A DNA stretch of 64,000 nt. It comes from Solirubrum koreensis. GTDB taxonomy: Bacteria; Bacteroidota; Bacteroidia; Cytophagales; Hymenobacteraceae. The first letter of the stretch is position 1; the number at the start of each line of letters is the position of its first letter. The notes beneath the pieces were generated by a model. That model made no database searches. It was not told where the DNA came from and saw only the letters and a list, made by a program, of their open reading frames with translations. The stretch is taken from contig NZ_BAABHA010000002.1 in NCBI RefSeq assembly GCF_039541855.1, positions 558,001 to 622,000 of the forward strand, in the 5' to 3' direction. A program made the translations under genes and the position numbers. Of this stretch, positions 32,788 to 42,769 are shown piece by piece.

Positions 32788-35112
32788 ATGCGCAGCAACC
32801 GCATTCTGTTCTCGAGCGCCGCGTTTGCGGCCACGATTTTGGCCGCTTGCCAGGCTTCCAAACCCACCGCTTCCACCCCTCAGCCCGTACTCATGTCGCT
32901 GGGCACCGCCCAGGTGCCGGCGTCGGAGTTTGCGTACGTGTACCGCAAGAACAACAGCGCGGCGCCCGATGCCAACACCCGTCAAAACGTGCAGGAGTAT
33001 CTGGACCTGTACACCAACTTCAAGCTGAAGGTGCTCGAAGCCGAAGCCAAAGGCCTCGATACCACGCGGGCCTTCAAGGCCGAGCTCGAGGGCTACAAGC
33101 AACAGCTGGCCCAGCCCTACCTCACGGAGAAAAGCGTAACCGACCAGCTCGTACGCGAAGCCTACGACCACCTGCAAAAGGAAGTCAACGCCTCGCACAT
33201 TCTGGTACGCATTGCCCCCGAAGCTGACCCCAAGGACACCTTGGCCGCGTACCAGAAAATTGTGGCCCTGCGCCAGCGGGCTACCAGCGGCGAAGATTTC
33301 GAGAAGGTGGCCCGCGAAGCTTCGGAAGACCCCTCGGCCCGCGAAAACGGGGGTCGGTTGGGCTACTTCACGGCCCTGCAAATGGTGTATCCGTTTGAGG
33401 CCGCGGCCTACAAAACGCCCGTTGGGCAAGTGTCGCAGCCCATTCGTACGCGCTTTGGCTACCACGTGCTGAAAGTGAACGACATGCGGCAGGCTCAGGG
33501 CGAAATCAAGGTGGCTCACCTAATGATTCGCGCTACGCCCGGCATGCCCAAAGCCGACTCGGTTACGGCAAAGAAGAAAGTAGACGAGTTATACGCCCGC
33601 TTGAAAAAGGGCGAGAACTGGGAGAAAACCGTAGCTCAGTTTTCGGAAGACGCGGGCTCGGCCCCGAACGGCGGCGAGTTGCCGCCCTTTGGCACCGGCC
33701 GCATGATTCCATCGTTTGAAGAAGTAGCCTTTAAGCTGCAAAAGCCCGGTGACTTGTCGGCCCCGGTACAAACCCCGTATGGCTGGCACATCATCAAGCT
33801 AATTGAGAAGCAGCCGCTGGCTTCGTTTGAGCAAATGGAGCCCAGCCTGAAAGGCAAAGTGGCCAAGGATTCGCGTTCCGAACTCAACCGGGCCGCTTTC
33901 CTGAAGCGCATTAAGGTAGAAAACAAATTCACCGAGGTGCCTTTGGTACGCGACGCCGTACTGGCCCAGGCCGACTCGGCAATGGTGAACGGCCGCTTCA
34001 AGGCCGATGCTTACCTGGCTAAGTTCAGCGCCGCTCCGGCCAAAGGCAGCAAGAAGAACACGGCCGTAGCAGCCACAACGCCGCTTTTTACCATCGGCAC
34101 CAAGGCCTACACCGTGCAGGACTTTGCCACCTACGTAGAGCAGCACCAGCAGCCCCGCCCGAACACCACGCCGGCCTATGCCGCCCAGCTTCAGTACGAC
34201 CAGTTTGCCGACCAAAGCCTGCTGGAGTACGAACGCACCAACCTCGAGAACAAGCACGAAGACTACCGCATGCTGGTGCGCGAGTACCGCGACGGTATTC
34301 TGTTGTTCCAGTTGATGGACGAAAAGGTGTGGTCGAAAGCCATTGAGGACACCGTGGGCCTGCAGAAGTTCTTCGCAGCCAACCAGGCCAAGTACCAGTG
34401 GGAACCGCGCGTACAGGGCACCCTCATCAGCGCGGCCTCGCCGGAGCTGCTGAAGCAGGCCCAGCAGCAGTTCGCCAAAGGCCGTTACGTGATTAAGCAA
34501 GGCCTGCCCACTTCCCTTACCTTCCAGGGCGGCCGGGCAGTGCTCAGCAAGCCTGCAGTGGTGCAGTTGGAGAGCGTAGTGCAGCGCATGGCGCTGGACT
34601 CGTCGGTATCCGTGCGCGTGATTGGGCAGGTGAAAACCGGCGAAAAAAGCGCCTTGGCCCAGCAGCGTGCCCAGCGCGTAGCCGAGGTGTTGAAAAGTAA
34701 GCGTATTCCGGCAAACCGCATCAGCGTAACCACCGCCGCCAAGCCGGTTTCGGCCCCCACGGCACAGCTGGAGTTTACCACCACCACCCTCAGCGGCCTG
34801 GAGGAAATGATGAACGCCCAGAACCCACTGGCCGTGCAGGTGCAGCAGCGCGCTTTCCCCAAAGGTGAAAACAAAGTGGTGGACGGCGTACCGCAGCAAC
34901 CCGGCACTCACACCGTTCAGCAAGACGGCCGCTACCACGCCGTTATCGTGGAGAAAGTATTGCCAGCCGGCCCCAAAACGCTGGCCGAAGCCCGCGGCCA
35001 GGCTACTTCCGACTACCAGAATTACCTGGAGCAGGAATGGATTAAAGAGCTGCGGCAGAAGTACCCGGTGAAGGTAAACGAAGCCGAAGTAAACAAGCTG
35101 GTAACGAAATAA
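32788..35112 (+). CDS. Periplasmic PpiC-type peptidylprolyl isomerase lipoprotein
   Basis: This 774-residue protein begins with a lipoprotein signal ending in LAAC (MRSNRILFSSAAFAATILAAC region), so it is anchored to a membrane facing the periplasm. Two PpiC-type rotamase domains lie near residues 130-235 (NASHILVRIAPEADPKD, FGYHVLKVNDMR) and 240-345 (IKVAHLMIRATPGMPKADS, YGWHIIKLIEK). Further down are a helical region and a C-terminal part with OmpA-like RVIGQVKTGEKSALAQQRA features. It should act as a chaperone-isomerase for outer-membrane proteins. The ATG at 32788 is chosen because the upstream bases form a terminator. A smaller SurA-like gene follows. Confidence 0.93.
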   Translation: MRSNRILFSSAAFAATILAACQASKPTASTPQPVLMSLGTAQVPASEFAYVYRKNNSAAPDANTRQNVQEYLDLYTNFKLKVLEAEAKGLDTTRAFKAELEGYKQQLAQPYLTEKSVTDQLVREAYDHLQKEVNASHILVRIAPEADPKDTLAAYQKIVALRQRATSGEDFEKVAREASEDPSARENGGRLGYFTALQMVYPFEAAAYKTPVGQVSQPIRTRFGYHVLKVNDMRQAQGEIKVAHLMIRATPGMPKADSVTAKKKVDELYARLKKGENWEKTVAQFSEDAGSAPNGGELPPFGTGRMIPSFEEVAFKLQKPGDLSAPVQTPYGWHIIKLIEKQPLASFEQMEPSLKGKVAKDSRSELNRAAFLKRIKVENKFTEVPLVRDAVLAQADSAMVNGRFKADAYLAKFSAAPAKGSKKNTAVAATTPLFTIGTKAYTVQDFATYVEQHQQPRPNTTPAYAAQLQYDQFADQSLLEYERTNLENKHEDYRMLVREYRDGILLFQLMDEKVWSKAIEDTVGLQKFFAANQAKYQWEPRVQGTLISAASPELLKQAQQQFAKGRYVIKQGLPTSLTFQGGRAVLSKPAVVQLESVVQRMALDSSVSVRVIGQVKTGEKSALAQQRAQRVAEVLKSKRIPANRISVTTAAKPVSAPTAQLEFTTTTLSGLEEMMNAQNPLAVQVQQRAFPKGENKVVDGVPQQPGTHTVQQDGRYHAVIVEKVLPAGPKTLAEARGQATSDYQNYLEQEWIKELRQKYPVKVNEAEVNKLVTK

Positions 35113-35128
35113 CGCTTCGGCCGGCGCA

Positions 35129-35177
35129 ACCGAACTGGTGCCATGACCTCTGCGTTGTGGCACCAGTTCGGTTTTTA
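35129..35177 (+). terminator. Intrinsic terminator between the two PpiC genes
   Basis: A 15-bp perfect stem (35129-35143 with 35158-35172) is followed by five T. It separates the two isomerase genes, so they are probably separate transcripts. Confidence 0.9.
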
Positions 35178-35398
35178 AGCGCTTGCCTCAGCTTTTTTTG
35201 CTTTCCTACCCCTCGTTCAGGCATGCAACTTTAGCGCCTGCATGGGGCTCCTTTGCGGGAGCAGTCGGCAGGATTTTGTGTGCCCAGCGAATTATGTTGA
35301 AATTTACCGGCCGCTTTGGCTGTTTGCCCAAGCGGAGTTGGTCTGTGACTCGTTGCGCGCTGCATGGGCAGCCCGGACCCCGTTTTTGTAACCTGAAC

Positions 35399-36778
35399 AT
35401 GACGTATTCTTTTCGCATTGCCGCCACGGCTTGCTGCTTGTTGCTAACGGCCGCCGCGGCCCAGGCCCAGGTAGTAGCCGGTTTGGGGCGTTCCACCAGC
35501 AAGCCGGTTGCCGACGGCATCATCGTGAAGGTGGATAATCAGATTGTGCTGCGCTCGGAGTTGGAGGGCATTTACGCCCAGCAGCAAATGCAGGCCGAGG
35601 GCAAGCCGCTTCCCCCCGATCTGCGCTGCCAGATTCTGCAGTCCCTCACGCTTAACCGCTTGCTGCTGGCCAAGGCCGAAACCGATTCGGTGGTGGTTAA
35701 CGAAGGCCAAGTGACCAACGAGCTAAACCGCCGCATGAACTACTTCATCCAACAGATTGGCTCGGAGAAGAAGCTGGAAGAGTACTACAACAAGCCCCTC
35801 CGGCAACTGAAAGAGGAGCTGCGCGGGCAGGTACACGACCAGCTGGTGCAGCAGAAAATGGAGGAGGAAATTTCGGGTAAGGTCACCGTGACCCCGCGCG
35901 AAGTGCGTCAGTTCTTCAGCCGCATTCCCAAAGACAGCATCCCCTACTACTCCACCGAAGTGGAAGTGGGCCAGATTGTGAAGCTGGCCAAGCCCGACGA
36001 CAAAGCCGAGCAAGCCACGGTAGCCAAGCTTAACGAGCTGCGCGCCCGCATTCAGGCTGGTGAAAGCTTTGAAAAGCTGGCCAAGGAGTTTTCCGAAGAC
36101 CCCGGTTCGGCCAAGGAAGGCGGTTACTTGGGCTTTTTTAAGCGCCGCGAGCTGGTGCCCGAGTACGAGGCCGCAGCCCTGCGTATGGAGCCGGGCGGGT
36201 TGTCGCCGGTGGTGAAGTCGCAGTTCGGCTACCACCTCATTCAGTTGATCGAGAAGAAAGGCGACAGTTTCAGCTCGCGCCACATTCTGCTGAAGCCAGC
36301 CACCGGAAACACCAATATTTCGGCCGCAGCCACGGAGTTAACCAAGCTTCGCACCCGCATTCTGGCCGACAGCATTTCGTTTGCGAAGGCCGCCAAGGAT
36401 TTGTCGGACGATAAAAACACCGGCGCGAACGGCGGCCTGTTGGCCAACCGCCGCGACGGCGGCAGCCGCTTGCCCCTCGATCAGCTCGATCCGGCCATTT
36501 TCTTCACCATCGACACCATGAAGGTGGGCAGCATTACGCCCCCCATGCCCTACCGCACCGATGATGGCAAAGACGCGGTGCGCATCCTCTGGCTGAAGTC
36601 CAACACGCCGCCCCACCAGGCCAACCTGAAGGACGATTACCAGAAAATTGCCACCGCCGCCCTCAACGAAAAGAAAAACAAGGCGCTTGACGCGTGGTTT
36701 CTAAAGAACCGCGGCACGGTATACCTCGAAGTCGATCCTGAGTTTTCGGGTTGCTCCGTGCTTTCCGTCGGGAAATAA
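35399..36778 (+). CDS. SurA-like periplasmic peptidylprolyl isomerase
   Basis: This 459-residue exported protein starts MTYSFRIAATACCLLL with a Sec signal ending in AQAQ, followed by a SurA N-terminal chaperone region (residues about 45-170) and two PpiC rotamase domains: VGQIVKLAKPDDKAE to FGYHLIQLIEKKG, and SSRHILLKPATGN to MPYRTDDGKDAVRILW. This is the usual SurA layout and it should assist outer-membrane protein folding. The ATG at 35399 is chosen because a longer frame reads through non-coding sequence. moxR follows 106 bases downstream, a common arrangement in Bacteroidota. Confidence 0.93.
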   Translation: MTYSFRIAATACCLLLTAAAAQAQVVAGLGRSTSKPVADGIIVKVDNQIVLRSELEGIYAQQQMQAEGKPLPPDLRCQILQSLTLNRLLLAKAETDSVVVNEGQVTNELNRRMNYFIQQIGSEKKLEEYYNKPLRQLKEELRGQVHDQLVQQKMEEEISGKVTVTPREVRQFFSRIPKDSIPYYSTEVEVGQIVKLAKPDDKAEQATVAKLNELRARIQAGESFEKLAKEFSEDPGSAKEGGYLGFFKRRELVPEYEAAALRMEPGGLSPVVKSQFGYHLIQLIEKKGDSFSSRHILLKPATGNTNISAAATELTKLRTRILADSISFAKAAKDLSDDKNTGANGGLLANRRDGGSRLPLDQLDPAIFFTIDTMKVGSITPPMPYRTDDGKDAVRILWLKSNTPPHQANLKDDYQKIATAALNEKKNKALDAWFLKNRGTVYLEVDPEFSGCSVLSVGK

Positions 36779-36884
36779 GTAGTTGCTGGTTGCGTAATGT
36801 AGGGCTGGCTGCCGCAACCTGCGGCCTTGTACGCCCGACCATAGCAGACTCATACCTGGCAACAGGCCACCGATAACTCATCGA

Positions 36885-37850
<966 letters not shown>

Positions 37851-37857
37851 TCATTAA

Positions 37858-37945
37858 TCATTTATCATGCGGCCTTTTAACCGCCCCGCCACTTGGCAGG
37901 CCTAAAATGTTGGCTGATAACTGATCAATGTTAACTGATAAATGA
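37858..37945. repeat. AT-rich inverted repeat after moxR
   Basis: TCATTTATCA at 37858-37867 is matched by TGATAAATGA at 37936-37945, and GATAACTGATCAATG-type repeats lie between. It fills the gap between moxR and the next gene and may be a remnant repeat or a regulatory region. Confidence 0.6.
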
Positions 37946-37951
37946 CCTAAC

Positions 37952-38407
37952 ATGGAAGTTCAAGGCTACTACGACAACTTTCCGCGCAACCTCCACATGG
38001 TGGACGATGCCCTGCGCGCCGGCCTCGATTTGCGCACCACGGCACTGGAAGTTTCGCTGCCCCTAGAAATTTACGTACTGAGCGAAGTGCTCAACCAAGC
38101 CGGTGGCCAGTTTCGCCTGACCTCCGACGGGCTCAACCGCGTGGCCGAGTTCAAGCAGCAGTACGAAGCCAGCTTCGACGCGACCAATGCCGCCATGCAG
38201 CATATTCTAAGCGACGCCAAGGCTTACATGCGTACTCCTGAAGGCCGCGTACTAACCAAGGAAATGCTCATTCGCCGGCTGGAATTTTTTAATGAAGCCG
38301 CCCGCCAGGTAAACGTGATGCGCACCCAACAGTCGCTCGGCAGCCCGGCCCAATACAAGCACCCGCATTTGCCAGAAGCCGCGCTGATTTCGACGCTGCC
38401 GCGGTAA
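37952..38407 (+). CDS. Unknown soluble protein downstream of moxR
   Basis: This 151-residue protein (MEVQGYYDNFPRNLHMVDDA...) is predicted to be helical, with no signal or membrane segment. The middle contains RVAEFKQQYEASFDATNAAM and the end LEFFNEAARQVNVMRTQQSL. I do not recognise a family. It begins about 100 bases after moxR with an AT-rich repeat in between, and it is followed by an unusually long perfect hairpin. The position suggests a link with moxR but nothing in the sequence proves it. Confidence 0.7.
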   Translation: MEVQGYYDNFPRNLHMVDDALRAGLDLRTTALEVSLPLEIYVLSEVLNQAGGQFRLTSDGLNRVAEFKQQYEASFDATNAAMQHILSDAKAYMRTPEGRVLTKEMLIRRLEFFNEAARQVNVMRTQQSLGSPAQYKHPHLPEAALISTLPR

Positions 38408-38415
38408 GGCCTACG

Positions 38416-38487
38416 CCTTCAGTTGATAACAACAAGGAGCCCCGGCTGCATAGCTGCAGCCGGGGCTCCTTGTTGTTATCAACTGAA
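38416..38487. repeat. 34-bp perfect inverted repeat (extreme hairpin)
   Basis: Bases 38416-38449 pair with 38454-38487 without a single mismatch, around a 4-base loop (TAGC). It lies between the convergent unknown gene and SDR gene, starting nine bases after the first stop and ending 13 bases before the second. It would act as a bidirectional terminator, but there is no clear T run and the length is far beyond the usual. Confidence 0.95.
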
Positions 38488-38500
38488 GCAATTGGGATAC

Positions 38501-39385
38501 CTACCCCAAGTGCTTCCACTGGTCCTGCTTGCGAATTTCGGCGTGGCCATCTTGGGAATGTTCGAGGTTTAACTCCCCTTCGGGCTCCTTTTTGAGGCTG
38601 CTGGGCACCTCGGCGCCGTGCGGACCTTTGGAGTTAGTTACGCCGCCATCCACAAAATACAGGGCCCCGGTTACGTAGCTGGCTTCATCAGAGGCTAGGA
38701 ACAAGTAAACATTGGCCACTTCCTCGGGCGTGCCGCGGCGGCCCATGGGTGTGCCTTCCACAGTTTGCTTCTCCATTTTGGCCGACATTGGGCCGGTTTC
38801 CTTGTGTGTCCAGGCGGTATCAATGGGGCCGGGACATACGCAGTTGGCGCGTACGCCCTCCTTGGCCTGCTCGGTGGCTACGCCCTTCATGAAGGCGTGA
38901 ATAAAAGCCTTCGTGCCACCGTAGGGCGTATTTTCGGCAATACCCATCCAGCCGGCCTCTGAGCCCGCCGACACCACGTTGCCCCGGGTTTTCTGCAGCT
39001 CTGGCATGGCGGCCCGCGTCATCATGAAGCAGGAGTAAATGTTGTTCTTCACCATGTACTGAAACGCATCGACGGGGTACTTGTCGATGGTGGAGGTGGC
39101 CGGAAAAACACCCGCGTTATTCACCAGGATATCGAGTTTGCCGTACTGCTCACGCGCCAGCAGCACGCAAGCTTCGGCCGTTTCCTGCACCGATAAGTCG
39201 CCGGTAAAGGCCACGGCGCGCCCGCCCTGCTGGTTGATTTCTTCCACCACCTCGTGCACGGGGTCTTCCACAAATCCAGCCACCACCACGGCGGCCCCTT
39301 CCTTGGCAAACCGTTTGGCCACGGCCTCGCCAATACCTGAGCCTGCGCCCGTTACGATGGCTACTTTGCCTTCTAATCGATTCAT
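38501..39385 (-). CDS. SDR family oxidoreductase
   Basis: This 294-residue cytoplasmic enzyme is a classical short-chain dehydrogenase/reductase: the NAD(P)-binding TGAGSGIG at residues 12-19, NNAG near 90, and the catalytic YxxxK as YGGTK near 155 with a Ser in VSAGSEAG. The C-terminus carries an extra 45-residue Glu-rich tail (KEPEGELNLEH) after the usual end of the fold. The acidic/Val segment VVVAGFVEDP at the end of the second strand suggests NAD+ preference. Substrate unknown. It is convergent with the preceding gene across the long hairpin. Confidence 0.92.
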   Translation of the reverse strand: MNRLEGKVAIVTGAGSGIGEAVAKRFAKEGAAVVVAGFVEDPVHEVVEEINQQGGRAVAFTGDLSVQETAEACVLLAREQYGKLDILVNNAGVFPATSTIDKYPVDAFQYMVKNNIYSCFMMTRAAMPELQKTRGNVVSAGSEAGWMGIAENTPYGGTKAFIHAFMKGVATEQAKEGVRANCVCPGPIDTAWTHKETGPMSAKMEKQTVEGTPMGRRGTPEEVANVYLFLASDEASYVTGALYFVDGGVTNSKGPHGAEVPSSLKKEPEGELNLEHSQDGHAEIRKQDQWKHLG

Positions 39386-39558
39386 TGTTTAGGTGTTTGG
39401 GGTAGAAAGGATGCAAAAGGCACCCTATGGCCGGGCACCAGCAAAAGCTAACGCAGCCCAGCAGCCGGGGTTTGTCGTAAAGCCGTATTTTTCCTGTCTC
39501 TGCCCCCTGCGGCAACCACCCCTCTGCATTGTGCGTGGCAGAGTAAATTCCTTTGACT

Positions 39559-40101
39559 ATGGCCTTGCTGCCTAGCCCGTCGGCGGCGCCCATTACCACG
39601 GAGCGCCTCTTGCTTCGTCCTTATACCACCGCCGATGCCTTGGCTTTTTTTACGGTGCTCGATGCTGACCGTGAACGGCTCCAAAGCGCCTTCCCACGCC
39701 GCATAGCCGCCGTACAAACCCTCTCCGACGCCCAGCAAACCTTGCGTACATACGCCGCCAACTGGCGTCAGCGGCGTTTGTTAGTGTGGGGAATCTGGCG
39801 GCACACCGACGGCCTGTACCTCGGCGACATCAGCCTGCAGCCTGATACTGCCCGCGCCCGGATGGGCGAAATCGGCTATTATCTCGCCAATTCCGCTGAG
39901 GGCCAAGGCTACGCCCGGGAAGCCTTGCAGGCTATAGTAGCATATGCTTTCGGTTCGGCCCTTAACAGCCAGCAGCTCATTCTGCGCTGCCGGCCCGATA
40001 ATATCCGCAGCATTGCCACTGCCGAAGCCGTCGGCTTTCAGCGTAGTCGGGCACAGTTCGAGCCCGGAATCTGGCAGTACGAACTGCGAAACGAGTCATG
40101 A
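39559..40101 (+). CDS. RimJ/RimL-type GNAT N-acetyltransferase
   Basis: This 180-residue enzyme belongs to the RimJ/RimL branch of GNAT acetyltransferases, which acetylate N-termini or amine antibiotics. The start PITTERLLLRPYTTADALAF is typical, as is the acetyl-CoA loop YYLANSAEGQGYAREAL near residue 110 and the C-terminal NIRSIATAEAVGFQRSR. The substrate cannot be told. The ATG at 39559 is chosen over a TTG two codons upstream. It diverges from the SDR gene and ends five bases before the convergent barrel-protein gene. Confidence 0.9.
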   Translation: MALLPSPSAAPITTERLLLRPYTTADALAFFTVLDADRERLQSAFPRRIAAVQTLSDAQQTLRTYAANWRQRRLLVWGIWRHTDGLYLGDISLQPDTARARMGEIGYYLANSAEGQGYAREALQAIVAYAFGSALNSQQLILRCRPDNIRSIATAEAVGFQRSRAQFEPGIWQYELRNES

Positions 40102-40106
40102 CTACG

Positions 40107-41252
40107 TTAATCACGCTTGAGCGTGGTCAGGAAAAACTCGCGGTTGAAGTTGATGTAAGTCCCAAACGAGAATTCAATCTGGCGGCTGCGGAAATCATAA
40201 AACGGCTCGAAGCGGGTAGATAGCGTGAGGCCGTCGGTGAGCTTGTAGTCGCTGAAAAACCGCAGAATCAGCAGCTGGCGGTTGCGTTCGGTATAATCGG
40301 GGCTGTTCACGGTGTACGAAATCGACTGGTAGAGCGGGCCGCCTTGGGGTGCAATGAAGCCCTTGCCGTGCCAGTAAGCCACTTGTAGTTTGGTTAGGCG
40401 CGTATCTACGCCGGCGTTCAGGTACAGGCCCGTTCCGCTTTTGTAGGGCAGTACTTTGGTAAAGGAGTAATCCTGGTAGTACACGCCGTAGCCATCGAAA
40501 TGCACCGCGTGGAAAAACGACGAGGCCAGTTCCTTGCGCACGCGCAGGCCACTGGCCACGTTAAAAAGCGTAGTCAGCGGCGTAGAAATGGTGTCGATTT
40601 GGCCGCCTCGGTGAATGGCCAGAAACTGAAACGGCACCCGTACCCGCAAGCCCGCAGTAGTATCGTGGACCACGGTGGCATTGGCTACCAACCCACCGGC
40701 TACCTCCTCTTGAAAATTGCTAAACCGGTACTGCTGCCGCTGCCAATCCACCCAGGCATCCACGTCGAAGCGGCGGGTGGTCAGCTGGTACTGCATGCCT
40801 TCTTCCAGGCGGTTCAGCATCACCCGCTCAAAATCGAAAAGCGGCTCGATGTAGCCGTGGTTCAGGTGAGCGTCGATGTTGCCGAACAAGATGCGGTGCG
40901 GGCCGCGTTGGTAAATAGCCGTGAACATGGGGCGCACCTGGCGCAGGCGCGGCGTACCGTAATCTTTGTAGAGAAACACGCCTGCTTCTAGCCTTAGCTC
41001 AGGACTGGGATAGTACACCAAGCGCGGAGCGAACTGGGTGCCGTAGTAGGTACGCCCTTCGAAGATTTTATTGAAATACTCGTTGTCCTTTGTAAATAGA
41101 AACGCCTCCACGGCTAGGCGTAGCTGGTTGTTGTGCTCGGCGCGTACAGGCCGCCGGTACTCAAACGCGCGGTTATCGAGTTGCGCCCATGCTAACTGGC
41201 TTGTAAAACACAGAGCCCCAATAGCTAATAGTTTTAGCAAATATTTTCTCAT
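40107..41252 (-). CDS. Outer-membrane beta-barrel protein, unknown
   Basis: This 381-residue protein has a Sec signal (MRKYLLKLLAIGALCFTS ... AWAQ) and then long stretches of alternating polar and aromatic residues ending in FSFGTYINFNREFFLTTLKRD, a beta-barrel pattern with an aromatic C-terminus. Segments such as AYWHGKGFIAPQGGPLYQSI and RFFSDYKLTDGLTLSTRFEP look like barrel strands and loops. The protein is most likely in the outer membrane; I do not recognise its family or ligand. The ATG at 41252 is chosen. It ends next to the GNAT gene and diverges from recA. Confidence 0.7.
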   Translation of the reverse strand: MRKYLLKLLAIGALCFTSQLAWAQLDNRAFEYRRPVRAEHNNQLRLAVEAFLFTKDNEYFNKIFEGRTYYGTQFAPRLVYYPSPELRLEAGVFLYKDYGTPRLRQVRPMFTAIYQRGPHRILFGNIDAHLNHGYIEPLFDFERVMLNRLEEGMQYQLTTRRFDVDAWVDWQRQQYRFSNFQEEVAGGLVANATVVHDTTAGLRVRVPFQFLAIHRGGQIDTISTPLTTLFNVASGLRVRKELASSFFHAVHFDGYGVYYQDYSFTKVLPYKSGTGLYLNAGVDTRLTKLQVAYWHGKGFIAPQGGPLYQSISYTVNSPDYTERNRQLLILRFFSDYKLTDGLTLSTRFEPFYDFRSRQIEFSFGTYINFNREFFLTTLKRD

Positions 41253-41414
41253 ATATTTATTGCTCAACTGGCACAAAACCGGGCTTGCCTGTGTTAGAAA
41301 AAGCTGTCTGCAATGGACGCTAACGGGGTTTTCTCCGTAGTATTCCGACGCTTGGCAGTTACGCCTTAACAGCGACTTTCAAACCTACATCATATCTTCC
41401 CAACGCACGCACAC

Positions 41415-42503
41415 ATGGCTGCAACCACTGACAAAACGGTGAACCAAAACGCCGAAAAAATGAAGGCTCTCCAGCTCACCATGGACAAGCTGGACAAGGC
41501 TTATGGCAAGGGCACCGTCATGAAGCTGAGCGACAATAAGGTGGTGGACATTCCCGCCATCAGCACCGGTTCGCTGGGCTTGGACATTGCCTTGGGCATC
41601 GGCGGCGTGCCGCGTGGCCGCGTCATCGAAATCTACGGGCCGGAATCGTCGGGTAAAACCACGCTGACCCTGCACATGATTGCCGAGGCGCAGAAGAAAG
41701 GCGGCGTGGCCGCGTTCATCGACGCCGAACACGCCTTCGACAAGAGCTACGCCGAGAAGCTGGGCATTGACACAAGCAACCTGCTCATCGCTCAGCCCGA
41801 CAACGGTGAGCAAGCCTTGGAAATTGCGGATCAACTGATTTCCTCGGGTGCCATCGACATTATTGTAATTGACTCCGTGGCTGCCCTGGTGCCGAAAGGC
41901 GAATTGGAAGGTGACATGGGCGATTCGAAGGTGGGCTTGCACGCCCGCCTCATGAGCCAGGCCCTGCGTAAGCTCACCGGTACCATCAACAAAACTGGCT
42001 GCTGCTGCGTGTTCATCAACCAGCTGCGCGAAAAAATCGGCGTGATGTTCGGCTCGCCCGAAACCACTACCGGTGGTAACGCCCTGAAGTTCTACGCTTC
42101 GGTTCGCCTTGACATCCGCCGTATTGGCCAGATCAAGGAGGACAAAGACAACGTAACCGGTAACCGCACCAAGGTGAAGGTGGTGAAGAACAAAGTAGCA
42201 CCGCCCTTCAAGGTGGTCGAGTTCGATATCATCTACGGTGAGGGCATCAGCAAAGTCGGCGAAATCCTTGACTTGGCTACCGACATGGAAATCATCCAGA
42301 AGTCGGGTTCGTGGTTCTCGTACAACGGCAACCGCCTGGGCCAGGGCCGCGAGGGTGTGAAAACCATTCTGCAGGACAACCCCGAGCTGGCCGACGAAAT
42401 CGAAGCCAAAGTGCGCCAGAAGGCTAAAGGTGAGCCCGAAGCCGTAGCCGCCGCCATTCCGGTGGACCTGAGCGGCCCCGAGGACGGCGAAGACACGCTC
42501 TAA
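41415..42503 (+). CDS. recA: Recombinase RecA
   Basis: RecA forms filaments on single-stranded DNA for homologous recombination and induces the SOS response. This 362-residue protein has Walker A GPESSGKTTLT near residue 80, the Walker B region IDIIVIDSVAALVP, loop L1 EGDMGDSKVGLHARLMSQAL and the conserved NQLREKIGVMFG near 210. The C-terminus ends in an acidic stretch (GPEDGEDTL) as in other RecA proteins. It is monocistronic and followed by a strong terminator. No LexA box is obvious upstream. Confidence 0.98.
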   Translation: MAATTDKTVNQNAEKMKALQLTMDKLDKAYGKGTVMKLSDNKVVDIPAISTGSLGLDIALGIGGVPRGRVIEIYGPESSGKTTLTLHMIAEAQKKGGVAAFIDAEHAFDKSYAEKLGIDTSNLLIAQPDNGEQALEIADQLISSGAIDIIVIDSVAALVPKGELEGDMGDSKVGLHARLMSQALRKLTGTINKTGCCCVFINQLREKIGVMFGSPETTTGGNALKFYASVRLDIRRIGQIKEDKDNVTGNRTKVKVVKNKVAPPFKVVEFDIIYGEGISKVGEILDLATDMEIIQKSGSWFSYNGNRLGQGREGVKTILQDNPELADEIEAKVRQKAKGEPEAVAAAIPVDLSGPEDGEDTL

Positions 42504-42520
42504 GCCTGTTGCTCTAAACG

Positions 42521-42556
42521 AAAAAAGCCCGCTGCCCTCCGCAGCGGGCTTTTTTA
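42521..42556 (+). terminator. Intrinsic terminator of recA
   Basis: A 15-bp stem (42521-42535 with 42541-42555), A-rich on the left and T-rich on the right, lies 17 bases after the recA stop. The A/T flanks would make it work in both directions. Confidence 0.92.
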
Positions 42557-42700
42557 TTGCCCGCTGCAAAGCTCATGTGAGCGTTGTCGTTGTTATGACA
42601 TCATCCGGCGTTTCACACTTGAAAACCAGCGGTAAAAAGCCCGAATCGGCAACCAAACGACTGGCCATTGCAGTACATACCCCCTGACCGTAGCCGGGAG

Positions 42701-42731
42701 TTTCGCTGGGCGGGGCATCTGGCTATATTTG
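42701..42731 (+). promoter_or_regulatory. Candidate promoter of the DUF3108 gene
   Basis: TTTC at 42701-42704, a 19-base spacer and TATATTTG at 42724-42731 match the Bacteroidota promoter pattern with one mismatch. The gene starts about 40 bases downstream. Confidence 0.6.
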
Positions 42732-42769
42732 CTGGCATCCACTTTGCGTAGGAGCCAGCCACCACTGAT

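Noticed and set aside
33799..35163. Long open frame on the minus strand opposite the PpiC gene.
   Set aside because: Leu/Gly/His-rich antisense shadow with no known domain; the plus strand encodes a full-length isomerase.
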